Source of the DNA: Marinobacter aromaticivorans
Lineage (GTDB): Bacteria > Pseudomonadota > Gammaproteobacteria > Pseudomonadales > Oleiphilaceae
DNA: 64,000 nucleotides
Assembly (NCBI RefSeq): GCF_002806975.1
Contig: NZ_NIHD01000008.1
Location: 62,001-126,000, forward strand
Direction of reading: 5' to 3'
Positions within the stretch are counted from its first letter, which is position 1. Each line of letters starts with the position of its first letter. Both the position numbers and the translations under genes were made by a program. The notes below the pieces were generated by a model. That model was not told the origin of the DNA. It saw nothing but the letters and a program-made list of their open reading frames with translations, and did not search any database. Shown here one piece after another: positions 36,140 to 47,800 of the stretch.

Positions 36140-37093
36140 TCAGCTCCTGTTGAGGCGTTTCTCGACGGCGTCCATCAACATACCTCCGATGTCTGTTCCG
36201 AATGCGTCGTCCAGCTCCCGGATACAGGTCGGGCTGGTGACGTTGATTTCGGTCAGGTAATCACCAATCACATCCAGGCCCACAAACATCAGGCCTTTTT
36301 CCTTGATAACCGGCGCTACACGCTCGCAGATCTCGCGATCACGGGCCGTCAGTTCACGGCCCTCGCCGCGACCACCGGCGGCAAGATTGCCGCGATTCTC
36401 TCCTTGCGGCGGGATTCGCGCAAGGGAATAAGGCACAGCTTCGCCCTCGATCATCAGGATGCGCTTGTCGCCGTCGCTGATTTCCGGAATGTACTTCTGC
36501 GCCATGGCCTGATGTTCACCATAGTTGGTCAGGGTTTCAATAATCACACCCAGGTTGAAGTCGTTTTCCTTGACGCGAAAAATAGAGTGGCCACCCATGC
36601 CATCCACCGGCTTCATGATAATGTCGCCGTGTTCCGCATAAAACTCCCGGAAACGCTTCGCAGAACGGCTCACCAGCAAAGGCGGCGTCAAATCCTCAAA
36701 CTGGGTGGCAAACAGCTTCTCGTTGCAGTCTCGCAAGGTAGCGGCCGGGTTCACCACCAGGGCACCCTGCTGCTCGGCAGCTTCCAGAATATAGGTGGCA
36801 ATCAGGAACTCCCGGTCTACAGGAGGATCCTTGCGCATCAGAATCACATCAAGATCGCCCAGCGCGCGATCCCGGGCAGGGCCGAGGGCATACCAGTCTG
36901 CCGGATCCATGTGCACGGTCAGACTGCGCGTGTGGGCCATGGCTCTGCCACCTTCCAGATACAGGTCGGGCAGCTCCATGTACTCAAGCTCCCAACCACG
37001 GTTCTGGGCCGCCAGCAACATCGCCAGCGAACTGTCTTTCTTGAAATGGATATCCCTGATGGGATCCATCACTATCCCGAGTCGAACTGTCAT
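36140..37093 (-). CDS. gshB: Glutathione synthetase
   Basis: A 317-residue ATP-grasp enzyme that joins gamma-glutamylcysteine and glycine. The N-terminus MTVRLGIVMDPIRDIHFKKD, the ATP-grasp segments IMKPVDGMGGHSIFRV and GLDVIGDYLTEINVTSPTC are diagnostic. The ATG at 37093 has AGAGG upstream and gives the usual length. It is divergent from pilG across 297 bases (37094-37390), where I found no confident promoter. Confidence 0.97.
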   Translation of the reverse strand: MTVRLGIVMDPIRDIHFKKDSSLAMLLAAQNRGWELEYMELPDLYLEGGRAMAHTRSLTVHMDPADWYALGPARDRALGDLDVILMRKDPPVDREFLIATYILEAAEQQGALVVNPAATLRDCNEKLFATQFEDLTPPLLVSRSAKRFREFYAEHGDIIMKPVDGMGGHSIFRVKENDFNLGVIIETLTNYGEHQAMAQKYIPEISDGDKRILMIEGEAVPYSLARIPPQGENRGNLAAGGRGEGRELTARDREICERVAPVIKEKGLMFVGLDVIGDYLTEINVTSPTCIRELDDAFGTDIGGMLMDAVEKRLNRS

Positions 37094-37390
37094 AAGGCCT
37101 CTGAACTCCTGAGGGTTGAAAACAAGAACCGGTCTGCAGAGTAAGCCGGGCAATAAGTGCTATGCTGAGAATTCAGATGGTATTGTACCCGAGCCGCGAA
37201 TGCACCCGGAGAAATCCTTGATCGATTACGTGATGTTGCAGGCAAAAGTACATTTGGTCACAAAGAAATGCTTTTTATCGGGCCACTGATAATCTATAAA
37301 TGAGCGGGGTTTATAGAAGAACCTTAACGTTTGTGCTAAAAACCCTCGTTTTAAAACAATGACAGTCGCTGAGCGCAAGGCACCCGGACA

Positions 37391-37783
37391 ATGGATGACA
37401 ACTTCGAGAACTTGAAGATCATGGTGATCGACGACAGTAAAACCATCCGTCGCACCGCAGAAACTCTCCTCAAGAAGGTTGGCTGTGAGGTTATCACCGC
37501 GACAGACGGCTTTGATGCTCTGGCTAAAATTGCTGATTCACAGCCGGACATCATTTTTGTGGACATCATGATGCCCCGTCTGGATGGCTATCAAACCTGC
37601 GCGCTCATCAAGAACAACTCCTCATTCAAAAAGACGCCGGTCATCATGCTGTCAAGCAAGGACGGGCTTTTCGACAAGGCAAAGGGCCGCATCGTCGGCT
37701 CTGACCAGTATCTGACCAAACCATTCAGCAAGGATGAGCTGCTCAATACGATTCGTCACTACATACCTGTGACATCCCAGTAA
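37391..37783 (+). CDS. pilG: Pil-Chp response regulator PilG
   Basis: A 130-residue CheY-like receiver with a short N-terminal extension (MDDNFENLKIMVIDDS). The phosphoacceptor Asp is in IIFVDIMMPRLDGY, Thr/Ser in VIMLSSKDG and the Lys in YLTKPFSKDEL. In Pseudomonas, PilG promotes pilus extension through PilB and raises cAMP through CyaB. It is the first gene of the pilGHIJK-chpABC cluster. Confidence 0.95.
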   Translation: MDDNFENLKIMVIDDSKTIRRTAETLLKKVGCEVITATDGFDALAKIADSQPDIIFVDIMMPRLDGYQTCALIKNNSSFKKTPVIMLSSKDGLFDKAKGRIVGSDQYLTKPFSKDELLNTIRHYIPVTSQ

Positions 37784-37816
37784 ACCCTGCTGATACAAAG
37801 AACCATCGAGGAACCA

Positions 37817-38179
37817 ATGGCCCGCATTCTGATTGTTGACGACTCTCCTACCGAGGTTAAGAAAATCTCCACCATCCTGGAAAAGCACAAGCACGATGTG
37901 CTGACCGCAGATAATGGCGCAGATGGCGTTGCCAAGGCCCGCGCCGAAACTCCGGACCTGGTGCTGATGGATGTGGTGATGCCCGGCCTCAACGGCTTCC
38001 AGGCAACCCGCCAGCTTACCCGGGCCCCTGAGACCGCCTCCATTCCGGTGATCATTGTTACCACCAAGGATCAGGAAACCGACCGCGTCTGGGGCACCCG
38101 TCAGGGCGCCAAAGGGTATCTGGTGAAGCCGGTAAACGAAGACGATCTGATCAAAACAATCAACAGTCTGATTGCCTGA
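37817..38179 (+). CDS. pilH: Pil-Chp response regulator PilH
   Basis: A 120-residue single receiver. Acidic pocket ILIVDDSPTEVKKI, phosphoacceptor Asp in LVLMDVVMPGLNGF, and a Thr-rich VIIVTTKDQETD and KGYLVKPVNEDDL. The RVWGTRQGAKGYLVKP segment is typical of PilH. PilH is thought to oppose PilG, either as a phosphate sink or through pilus retraction. It is 33 bases after pilG. Confidence 0.95.
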   Translation: MARILIVDDSPTEVKKISTILEKHKHDVLTADNGADGVAKARAETPDLVLMDVVMPGLNGFQATRQLTRAPETASIPVIIVTTKDQETDRVWGTRQGAKGYLVKPVNEDDLIKTINSLIA

Positions 38180-38199
38180 TCCCCAACCGTGGAGTGAGC

Positions 38200-38745
38200 A
38201 TGTCCGACCAGGCCACCCCCTTTGCCATTCTGACGGATATCGCCCGACGCAGCCGAGCCACGGCTGCCGGCCTGCCGGAGCAACAGGAAGCCGTTGAGCT
38301 GTGGAACGGCATCGGTTTTGTTCTCGCCGGCGAGCGCTATGTGGCCCCCATGGGAGAAGTCACTGAAATACTGCATGTGCCCCGGTTTACACATATTCCG
38401 GGCGTGCGTTCATTCCTTTTGGGCGCCGCCAACGTTCGCGGGCGCCTCCTCCCCCTGGTGGATCTTGCCGGTTTTTTCGACATTCCCCGTTCCTCCCGCA
38501 GCCAGCGGGAACGGCGGGTTCTTGTTGTTGAACAGGGGGATATTTTCAGCGGCCTGGTCGTCGATACCGTGCTGGGCATGCAGTACTTTGCAACCGACAG
38601 TTTCAGGGCAGCGCCAACGGGCGTGCCTGAAAACGTTCAGCCGTTTGTTGCAGGCGGCTACGAACGGAATGACGAAGTCTGGAAAGTGTTTTCCGCCGTC
38701 GACCTGCTCGAAGACGAACGCTTTCTTGACGTCGCACAGTGGTAA
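38200..38745 (+). CDS. pilI: CheW-like adaptor PilI
   Basis: A 181-residue CheW-domain protein coupling the PilJ receptor to the ChpA kinase. The domain starts near WNGIGFVLAGERYVAPMGEV and includes GAANVRGRLLPLVDLAGFF. The start at 38200 is chosen because a GGAG site lies just before it; an in-frame GTG two codons upstream overlaps that site. It lies between pilH and pilJ as in Pseudomonas. Confidence 0.94.
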   Translation: MSDQATPFAILTDIARRSRATAAGLPEQQEAVELWNGIGFVLAGERYVAPMGEVTEILHVPRFTHIPGVRSFLLGAANVRGRLLPLVDLAGFFDIPRSSRSQRERRVLVVEQGDIFSGLVVDTVLGMQYFATDSFRAAPTGVPENVQPFVAGGYERNDEVWKVFSAVDLLEDERFLDVAQW

Positions 38746-38838
38746 GGGTGGCGACCGTGGCAGAGCAAACACCCTGACTGCCTGAAATCTGACTAAAAAC
38801 AACTGCCAAAAATACTCGAAGAGGCCGGGAGCCAGAAA

Positions 38839-40914
38839 ATGAAAAACAGAGCCGGAAGAATCAGTACGGGACAGGGGGGCAACAAACTTGTTGCCGGCCT
38901 GATTGCCTCACTGATCGCACTCACCGTCCTGCTTGTTGTGGTCCTGTTTATTATCAACAGGGATAGCCAGAACGATCAGGAATACACCGCCAACGCCGCT
39001 GAACTCAGGGTGCTGTCACAGGAAATCGCCAAAAACGCGACCGAGGCCGCCGGTGGTACCGCCGAGGCATTCAACCAGTTGCGCCGCTCCCGCGATGAAT
39101 TCCAGCAGCTCTGGGCCAACGTGACCGAAGGCAACCCGGAAACCGGCCTCCCGCCCAGCGAACTGGCCCGCGACAGCGGTGTGCAGCAGCACTGGAACAG
39201 GGTGCGCGAAAACACAGACAGCATTCTGTCCACCCGGGACGCCGTGCTGGGCCTGCACGAAGTAGCCCGCACTCTGAACGAGACCATCCCCCAGCTCCAG
39301 GTTGAATACGACGACATCGTACAGATCCTGCTGGAAAACAATGCGCCAGCGGAACAGATTGCACTGGCACAGCGCCAGTCACTGCTGGCAGAACGTATTG
39401 TGCGTTCGGTGAACAACGTACTGTCCGGGGACGAAGACGCCGTTATCGCCGCTGACCGCTTCGGTCGCGACGCCAGCCTCTTTGGCCGCGTACTGCAGGG
39501 CCAGCTCAACGGCAACCCGGCCATGGGTATCTCGAAAGTTAACGATGAAGATGCCATCTACGGCCTTGAAGCCGTAGATGAGCTGTTCGAATTTGTCGCC
39601 CAGAACGTAGACGCCATCCTTGAGGCCTCTCCCGACCTCTTCAAGGTACGTACTGCAGCCAGCGATATCTTCCAGAATTCCGAAATACTGCTCTCCGAGC
39701 TTTCTGTTCTGGCGGAAGGCTTCCGCAACCAGAGCGGGTCACGTCTGGTAAGCCCCACTCTGGCCTTTATTATCCTTGCAGCCATGGTGGCCATGGTTGT
39801 GTTCATCGGTCTTGCCCTGTATCGCGATGCCCAGGCGCGCCTTGCAACCACTCAGGAACAGAACGAGCAGAACCAGAACGCCATCCTGCGACTGCTGGAC
39901 GAACTGGCCGACCTGGCCGATGGTGACCTGACTACCGAGGCCACAGTAACCGAGGACTTCACCGGTGCCATCGCCGACTCCATCAACTACGCCATCGACC
40001 AGATGCGCGGCCTGGTTCAGGCGATTCGTGGTACGGCGGTGCGGGTAGCCTCGGCGGCCCAGGAAACCCAGTCCACCGCCATGCATCTGGCGGATGCTTC
40101 CGAACACCAGGCCCAGGAAATCGCCGGCGCCTCGGCAGCTGTTAACGAAATGGCTGTGTCCATCGACCAGGTATCCTCCAACGCCGCCGAATCCTCTGCG
40201 GTTGCGGAACGGTCGGTAGCCATCGCCAAGAAAGGTGCGGAAGTGGTACAGAACACCATTCGCGGCATGGACAACATCCGTGAACAGATCCAGGAAACCT
40301 CCAAACGGATCAAACGTCTGGGTGAGTCCTCCCAGGAGATCGGTGACATCGTATCCCTGATCAACGACATTGCCGACCAGACCAACATCCTGTCCCTGAA
40401 CGCTGCCATCCAGGCCTCCATGGCCGGTGATGCGGGGCGGGGCTTTGCGGTAGTTGCGGACGAAGTTCAGCGCCTTGCGGAACGCTCCTCCGCGGCAACC
40501 AAGCAGATTGAAGCGCTGGTCAAGACGATCCAGTCGGACACCAACGAAGCCGTAATCTCCATGGAACACACCACCGCCGAGGTGGTACGTGGTGCACGCC
40601 TGGCACAGGACGCGGGTATCGCGCTCGAGGAAATCGAGAACGTATCCATGAGCCTTGCGGAGCTGATCCAGAACATCTCCAACGCAGCACGCCAGCAGTC
40701 GTCCTCTGCAGCGCACATTTCCAACACCATGAACGTTATCCAGGAAATTACCTCCCAGACCTCGTCCGGTACCAACGCGACCGCGAAGTCTATCGGTAAC
40801 CTGGCGGAAATGGCCTCCGAGCTGCGGTCCTCCGTTGCCGGCTTTACGCTGCCGGAAGAAGAAATGGCAGACCAGGAAGAAGAGGAAGACAACAACGTAC
40901 CGGTGGTGGGCTGA
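38839..40914 (+). CDS. pilJ: Type IV pilus chemoreceptor PilJ
   Basis: A 691-residue methyl-accepting protein. It has a first membrane helix near residues 17-36, a large periplasmic helical region with PilJ-type modules, a second helix (LAFIILAAMVAMVVFIGLAL) near residue 312, HAMP, then the long coiled-coil signalling domain whose tip reads SLNAAIQASMAGDAGRGFAVV (the usual E-A-A replaced by S). In Pseudomonas it senses surface contact or pilin and activates ChpA. The C-terminus ends in an acidic tail without a CheR-docking pentapeptide. Confidence 0.96.
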   Translation: MKNRAGRISTGQGGNKLVAGLIASLIALTVLLVVVLFIINRDSQNDQEYTANAAELRVLSQEIAKNATEAAGGTAEAFNQLRRSRDEFQQLWANVTEGNPETGLPPSELARDSGVQQHWNRVRENTDSILSTRDAVLGLHEVARTLNETIPQLQVEYDDIVQILLENNAPAEQIALAQRQSLLAERIVRSVNNVLSGDEDAVIAADRFGRDASLFGRVLQGQLNGNPAMGISKVNDEDAIYGLEAVDELFEFVAQNVDAILEASPDLFKVRTAASDIFQNSEILLSELSVLAEGFRNQSGSRLVSPTLAFIILAAMVAMVVFIGLALYRDAQARLATTQEQNEQNQNAILRLLDELADLADGDLTTEATVTEDFTGAIADSINYAIDQMRGLVQAIRGTAVRVASAAQETQSTAMHLADASEHQAQEIAGASAAVNEMAVSIDQVSSNAAESSAVAERSVAIAKKGAEVVQNTIRGMDNIREQIQETSKRIKRLGESSQEIGDIVSLINDIADQTNILSLNAAIQASMAGDAGRGFAVVADEVQRLAERSSAATKQIEALVKTIQSDTNEAVISMEHTTAEVVRGARLAQDAGIALEEIENVSMSLAELIQNISNAARQQSSSAAHISNTMNVIQEITSQTSSGTNATAKSIGNLAEMASELRSSVAGFTLPEEEMADQEEEEDNNVPVVG

Positions 40915-40941
40915 ATCACGGCCAGGGGCTGATGACGGTTT

Positions 40942-41841
40942 ATGTCTGAGCTTCATAACAATCCGTCATTTGCCAAGAGCGCCTGGTTTCTGCGCCGTCT
41001 TCCCGATATGGATGAGGCGCAGTTCCACCAGTGGCGGGTGCTACTGGAGCACCGCACCGGCATGACACTGTCTGCAGAGCGCCGCTCGTTTCTGGAAACC
41101 AATCTGGCTATCCGGATGCGGGAAATTGGCTGCAGCAGCTATCAGGCTTATTACGAAACCATCGTCTCGGGGCCGGATGCCATACGGGAATGGTCAACAC
41201 TGGTTGACCGGCTGACGGTTCAGGAAACCCGGTTTTTCCGGGATCCGGATGCCTTTCGCCTGGTCGCAGACTACGTTCTTACACGACCCAGAGAGCAACT
41301 TCGCAAACGGCCTCTCGAGGCCTGGAGCGTCGGATGCTCCACCGGTGAGGAGCCCTACACTCTGGCCATGGTGCTGAGAGAGTGTATGAACCAACTGGAT
41401 CTGCAACCGCTGTATGGTGTAACCGGCTCAGACATCAGCACACCGGTTATCGAGAAGGCCCGGATTGGTCAGTTCAATGCCCGTAAATTGCAGGGCATGG
41501 ACGAGAATATGAAGAACCGGTATTTCCGCCCGGCTGAGCGGAATACCGTTGAAATTGTGGAGAGCATCCGGGAACGGGTCTGCTTTACCAGACTGAATGT
41601 ACTGGATCTGGATAAGGCCCCCATGCACGGGATGAACATTGTCTTCTGCCAGAACTTGCTGATTTATTTCCGCCGCTGGCGCAGGCGGGACATTGTCAGG
41701 CGACTTGCAGAGCGGCTGGCGCCCGGGGGACTGCTGGTTCTGGGCCAGGGAGAGCTGACTGACTGGCAGCCCCCGGGTCTGCAAAAAGTACCCTCGGAAC
41801 ACGTACTGGCGTGGATAAAGCGCCAGGCTGACGAAGAATAA
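40942..41841 (+). CDS. pilK: CheR-type methyltransferase PilK
   Basis: A 299-residue SAM-dependent methyltransferase that should methylate PilJ. The N-terminal helical domain is followed by VQETRFFRDPDAF, the SAM-binding WSVGCSTGEEPYTLAMVL, and MNIVFCQNLLIYF (N-Q/C variation of the usual F-C-R-N). It is 27 bases after pilJ and 11 before chpA, all in one transcript direction. Confidence 0.95.
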   Translation: MSELHNNPSFAKSAWFLRRLPDMDEAQFHQWRVLLEHRTGMTLSAERRSFLETNLAIRMREIGCSSYQAYYETIVSGPDAIREWSTLVDRLTVQETRFFRDPDAFRLVADYVLTRPREQLRKRPLEAWSVGCSTGEEPYTLAMVLRECMNQLDLQPLYGVTGSDISTPVIEKARIGQFNARKLQGMDENMKNRYFRPAERNTVEIVESIRERVCFTRLNVLDLDKAPMHGMNIVFCQNLLIYFRRWRRRDIVRRLAERLAPGGLLVLGQGELTDWQPPGLQKVPSEHVLAWIKRQADEE

Positions 41842-41852
41842 CCGGAGAGGTT

Positions 41853-44800
41853 ATGGGCAACCACCATGACAGCATCGCCCTCGACTGGGTTCGGGGCGAG
41901 ATACAGGACACGCTGACCCAGGGTCAGCATGCGCTGGAGGCGTACGTTGAAAACCGCGAAGACACGGCACGCCTGCGCTTCTGCCTGAATTATCTCCATC
42001 AGGTGCATGGCACCCTGCAGATGGTTGAGCTCTACGGTGCAGCCCTGCTGACCGAAGAAATGGAAAAGCTCACCCAGGCTGTGCTGGATAACCGCGTAAC
42101 CAGTGTGGACGAAGCCGTTAATGTCCTGATGCAGGCAATTCTGCAGCTTCCCCAATACCTGGAACACCTGGGCAGCAGCCAGGACGATTTCCCCATGGTG
42201 CTGCTGCCTCTGCTGAACGATCTCCGGGCAGCGCGGGGTGATTCCCTGCTTTCGGACACCTCACTGTTCAAGCCGGATCTGGGTCCATCCCGCATGCGGG
42301 TTGCGAGCAAAGTGTCGCAACGCCTGCAGGACCCCAAAGTACTGGGTCATATCCGCAAGCTTCGCCAGATGTACCAGTTTGCCCTCGCCGGCATCATTCG
42401 CGACGATGATCTGGACGCCCAGTTCGTTTACCTGCAGAAAGTCATTCATCGCCTGATCCGCCTGTGCAACAACACTCCTCGCGGAGAGCTCTGGAAAGCT
42501 GCTGCCGCCTTTGTTGACACATTGCAGGCCAGGGCCAACCCGGTCAATGCGGCGGTAAAAGCCCTGCTTCGGGAACTCGACAGCGAAATCCGTCGCCTCA
42601 CTGACGAACACAGGGATATTCTCGCCCAACCGGCCCCCGACGCCCTGCTGAAACACCTGTTGTACTATGTTGCCCGTGCCAGGGATCTGGATTCTGAAAG
42701 GGTCCGGGAACTGCGCAGCCGCTATCGGCTCGAGCAGGCCCTGCCCTCTGAAGACGATGTGGATGCAGCCCGCACGCGCGTCTCCGGCCCCGGCCGGGAA
42801 GCCATTCACTCGGTTGTCATCGCGCTCAACGAAGAGCTGGCCAAACTGAAGGACCAGCTGGATCTTTTTGTACGTTCAGAGCTGCGCCAGAACAGTGAAC
42901 TTGAAGATCTCCTGCCCGGCATGGTGCAAGTGGGCAATACCCTCGCGGTACTGGGCCTGGGAATTCCGCGCAAAGTCATTACCGAGCAGACCGAACTGAT
43001 TGAAACGCTCAGCTCGCAAGCGCAACCGGTTGACGATGGCACCCTGATGGACATAGCCGGAGCGCTGCTCTACGTGGAAGCCAGCCTTGCCGGTCTTGAC
43101 AGCGACCGGCAGCCGGAGCGCATCGAAACCGGTCGCGACAGCCTGCCTGTTCATTTCAACCAGGGTTCCCGGGAGCTCGGGGAAGCAAGCGGCGCTCTTC
43201 TCAGGGAATCCAGAAATACGCTGGAGCAGGTAAAATCTGCGGTTATCAACTTTATTGCATCCCAGTGGGACGCCCGGGAAATCGAGCATGTGCCGGGCCT
43301 GCTTCACAGTATCCAGGGTGGTTTGAGCCTAGTGCCACTGGAACGGGTTTCCAGCATGCTGGCTTCAGCTGAACGTTACATTTCAGATGTACTGCTCAGC
43401 GACAGGCACGTACCCGACTGGAAACAGCTGGATACCCTGGCCGACGCCATTACCAGCATTGAGTACTACCTTGAGCGCCTGGCGGAAGGCATCAGTGATA
43501 ACGAGGACATTCTCCGGATAGCGGAAGAAAGCCTTGCCAGGCTGGGCTTCCCGGTAGGCGAAGAGCCCACCTGGGGCACAGAACCCGAACCAGAAGTTCC
43601 GGTTGTTGAGCCTTTGGCGGACGACGAGCCGGCAATGGCGGCCAGCATGCCCGCCGGGCAGCCGGAAGCCAAGGCATCGGACGAAGAACTTCTTGATGAC
43701 GAGATTCTTGCCATCTTTGTGGAAGAGGCCGAAGAAGTCCTGGAAACCATCCAGGAATTTTACCCGCGCCTGCGCCAGAGCCATGATGACCGGTTGGCGC
43801 TCACCGAAGTTCGCCGGGCCTTCCACACACTCAAGGGAAGCGGACGCCTGGTTGGCGCCACCAGTCTGGGTGAACTGGCCTGGTCGGTGGAGAACCTGCT
43901 GAACGGGGTCATTGATCAGAGCATCAAACCGAATGACGATCTGTTCTCCCTGGTAGATGAAGTCAACGCACGCATCCCGTCACTGATTCACGAATTCCGT
44001 GAGGGCCAGACCACCGGCGACGTAGCCGGGCTGATTGAGCGTGCGCAGGCCATGGCGACAACCCGCCGCAGCGACGATGAACCCACGATGGTACCGGAGG
44101 CAGCCGACGAACACCTGACCGAACCGGCGGCTTATCTGTCGGAGTCAATGGCTGACCTGCCGGAGCCAATGGCGGAAAGCAGCGCCGAGCCGGATCCGGC
44201 CAGCGACGGTGGCCAGCAGGACGACCTGATCGACGATGAAATCCTGGAGATCTTCGTCGAAGAAGCCGGCGAGGTTCTGGAGACCATCCGCGAATACCTC
44301 CCCATGCTACTGCGCCAGCACGATGACCGCAGTGCGCTGTCCGAAGTGCGCCGGGCCTTCCACACCCTTAAAGGCAGCGGCCGCATGGTCGGCGCCCTGG
44401 CGGTGGGTGAGCTCGCCTGGTCAATCGAGAATATGCTGAACCGGGTGATCGACGGCAGCATCTTCATGAACGACGATATTGCCAGCTTACTGGAGGAGGC
44501 AACCGGCGTGCTGCCTGCGCTGGTCGATGATTTTGAAAATCATCGGCAGCCTTCGGTCGATCCGTCCGCCCTGGAAGCCCGTGCCACCGCCTTGGCCAAC
44601 GGCGAAATTCCCGACACCAGCACCATGCCTGCTGCCGAAGCCGAAGATATGTCCGGTACCACAGCCGCAGGCGCACCGGACATCGACTATGGAGCAGATG
44701 AAGGCGCTGTTGATCCGGTTCTTCTGGATATTTTCGAGAGCGAGACCGAAACCCACCTGCAGACCCTGAAAGACTTTCTGGCCTCCGCAGGCGACAAGTC

Positions 44801-47800
44801 CAACGTATCCTACACCGATAACCTGTCCCGTGCCCTGCATACCCTGAAGGGCAGCGCGCACACAGCAGGCATTGCGCCGATTGCAGCGGTTATCGCTCCC
44901 CTTGAGCGCTTCATCAAGGAATCCCGTGCCCAGAACCTGCGTGCCGATCGCGATGTACTGTCACTTCTCGAAACCGCCTGTGACTTCCTGACAAAAGGCC
45001 TTGCGCAGATACGCCAGGAACCACAGGCCTCGCTGCCCGGCACGGAAGCATTCCTGGAAAAGCTGGAATATGTTTCCAATGACAGGCTCCGCACCTACAG
45101 CGAAGACACCAGCACCGATGGCCAGCAGCCCGCGCCACCCCAGCTCGTGCAGCTGTTCCGGAATGACGGCCTGGACATAGTTCTGGATGCCGACCTTATC
45201 CTTGCGCAGTGGCAGGAAAGCCCGCAGGACCGGAGTTCACTGCATCGGCTCACCGCAGAACTGGCGCATCTTACCGACGCAGCATCAGACGCCGGGTTGC
45301 CCGACATCGCGGCGTTATCAGGAGCCTTGCAGGAAGTCTATGCCGCAGCATTAGCCAGGAACCAGGCCCCCGATGCTGCGTTCTTTGCAACCATGCTCAA
45401 CGCCCATGAACACCTTATAAACATGATGGACCAGGTTGCCGCCGGGCTGGCGACCGAATCGGGTGATGAACTGGTATCCGGGCTTGAAGCACTTACCCGT
45501 GCTCTGTCCGCACCGGAAGCCGAGGTCAGGAGTGCGTTCGACCAGGAGTTCACAGATGACCTGGAAGAAATTGACCTCAGCTTTGACATGGACGAGCTTG
45601 AAACCGCTGACACACCCGCCAGCGGTGTGGATGCGCAGCCATGGCCCGAACTGCCCCTGCCTGAAACCAACTGGGCTGAGGACGAAGGCACTGACGCATC
45701 TGCCAGCGAGCTGGACGAAGAGCTCGCGGAAATCTTCCTCGATGAAGCCCGCGACCTTATCGACAGTACAGCAGAAGCCTTGCAGAGCTGGAGCGAAGCC
45801 ACCGGTAATCTCGATATCCTGCGCCTGTTACAAAGAGACCTCCATACCCTCAAAGGTGGCGCACGCCTGGCTGATATTTCGGCTGTGGGGGATCTCGCCC
45901 ATGAACTGGAGAACCTGTTTGAGGGATTGACCGAACAGCGACTGTCCATTAACGAAGACCTGTCTGACCTGCTTTTCCGCTGCCATGACCGGCTTGCCGG
46001 CATGATAGAAAACATGGAAGCCAAAGAGCCACCCCGCCCGGCCCCGGACCTGATCGGCGAAATCCGCGCTTACATGGACAACACCACCGGCTCACGGCCA
46101 GTAACCGATGTGACTGGGTCCGATGAGCCGGAAAGCGCCGCCTCCGATGACGGGGTGCCACCATGGCCCGAACTTGCAGAGCCTGAAGAGCCCGGTGAGG
46201 GCGAACGCTGCGACGACCTGTCGCATCTGGACCCGGAGCTGATCGGCATCTTCCTTGAAGAAGCCTACGACCTGATCAATTCAACAGGCAGTGCCTTGCA
46301 CACCTGGAGCGAGGACCCGTCCAACCGTTCCGTCGCTGCAGAACTGCAACGTGACGTCCATACCCTGAAGGGGGGCGCGCGCATGGCCGGGGTTGAGGCC
46401 ATTGGCGACCTGACCCACGTACTGGAAGACCTGTTCGAAAAAGTAGCGGAAGGCCGGCTTGAAGCCAATGGCGCCATGAACGATTTGCTGTTTGCCTGCC
46501 ACGACCGGCTGGCGCAGATGGTTGAACAGGTTGCGACCCGGAAACCCTGCCCTCCTGCCAGCGATCTGGTGGCCCAGGTTGAGGCCATTGTGCAGGGTGA
46601 AGCCACACCTGATGTGGCCGGGCCCTCAGACACCAACATTCCGGCACAGCCACCGGAAACCCTGTCTGTAGAGACCGACGACAACCTGACCGGCATCTTC
46701 CTGGATGAAGGTCTCGAAATCTACGATGCCATCAGCGAGTGCCTGGATCAGTGGCGGGAAGAGCCCCGGCTAATGGACGGCGTTGCACAGCTGCAGCAGG
46801 AACTGCACACCTTAAAAGGCGGCGCACGCCTGTCTGATGTTGACCCTGTTGCGGACCTGGCAGAAGCCTGGTCGGGTGCACTGGACGCCCTGATTTCCAA
46901 CCCGGGTAACCAGAAACTTTTACTCGCGCTGAGTGATCGCGGTCTTGGCGAGTTGAAATCCATGCTCGACCGGTTGCGTGAGGGCGTAGAACCGGTTGCC
47001 GATCCGGAGCTACTTACTGCGTTCAACAATGCACAAAGCCAGGACACCAGCACCGCTGAGCCCTCAGCGGAAGATCCGGCCACGGCCAGCCAGGATGCTG
47101 TCGACCCCGAGATCCTGGAAATATTCCTGGAGGAAGCCGGCGAGATCATGGATCAGCTGGAGCAACTGCTGGCTGACTGGCGCAAAGAACCCGCCAACAA
47201 TCATTTCAATCAGGAGGCTCAGCGGGCTCTTCATACCCTGAAAGGCGGAGCCCGTTTATCACAGCTTTCACTGCTGGGCGACAAGGCCCACGCGCTGGAA
47301 GCCCGGCTTATAGATCTTGACGGCAATGCACCTGATGAAAGCCAGTGGCAGGCTATTACCGAAGCGCACGACGGCATCATTGCCCTGGTTGCGGAAATAC
47401 GGGACAAAGCGGCGTCCGAAGTCGCAGCGCCTGCGCCGGCACCGGAACCAACACACGCGGAAACAGCGCGGGAGCTTGCGGAGGCGCATACCGCCGAGCC
47501 CGCACCCAGGCCCGCCCGTGCAAAAGCTCGCAGCAGAATGCCAGACGCACAGCGCATGGCACAGGAAACCATTCGGGTATCGGCGTCACTGCTGGACGAG
47601 CTGGTTAACCTGGCGGGTGAAACCAGTATCACCCGTGGCCGCCTTGAACAGCAAAGCAGCGATTTTGGCCATACCCTGGATGAGATGGCCGCAACCATCG
47701 AGCGTTTGCGAGAGCAGCTGCGCCGTATGGAAATTGAAACCGAAGCGCAGATTCTGTTCAGCGCCGAGAAAGAGCATGGCCCGGATTACGGAGACGATTT

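Noticed and set aside
37201..37290. A 29-codon ORF between gshB and pilG
   Set aside because: No ribosome-binding site, no hydrophobic or other pattern, and no coupling to a neighbour.
39739..40956. A 405-codon open frame antisense to pilJ, and similar long antisense frames elsewhere (for example 20936-21862, 34139-34690, 59211-60230)
   Set aside because: The plus-strand genes are unmistakable families; the antisense frames have no ribosome sites or recognisable domains and reflect the GC-rich codon bias of the real genes.
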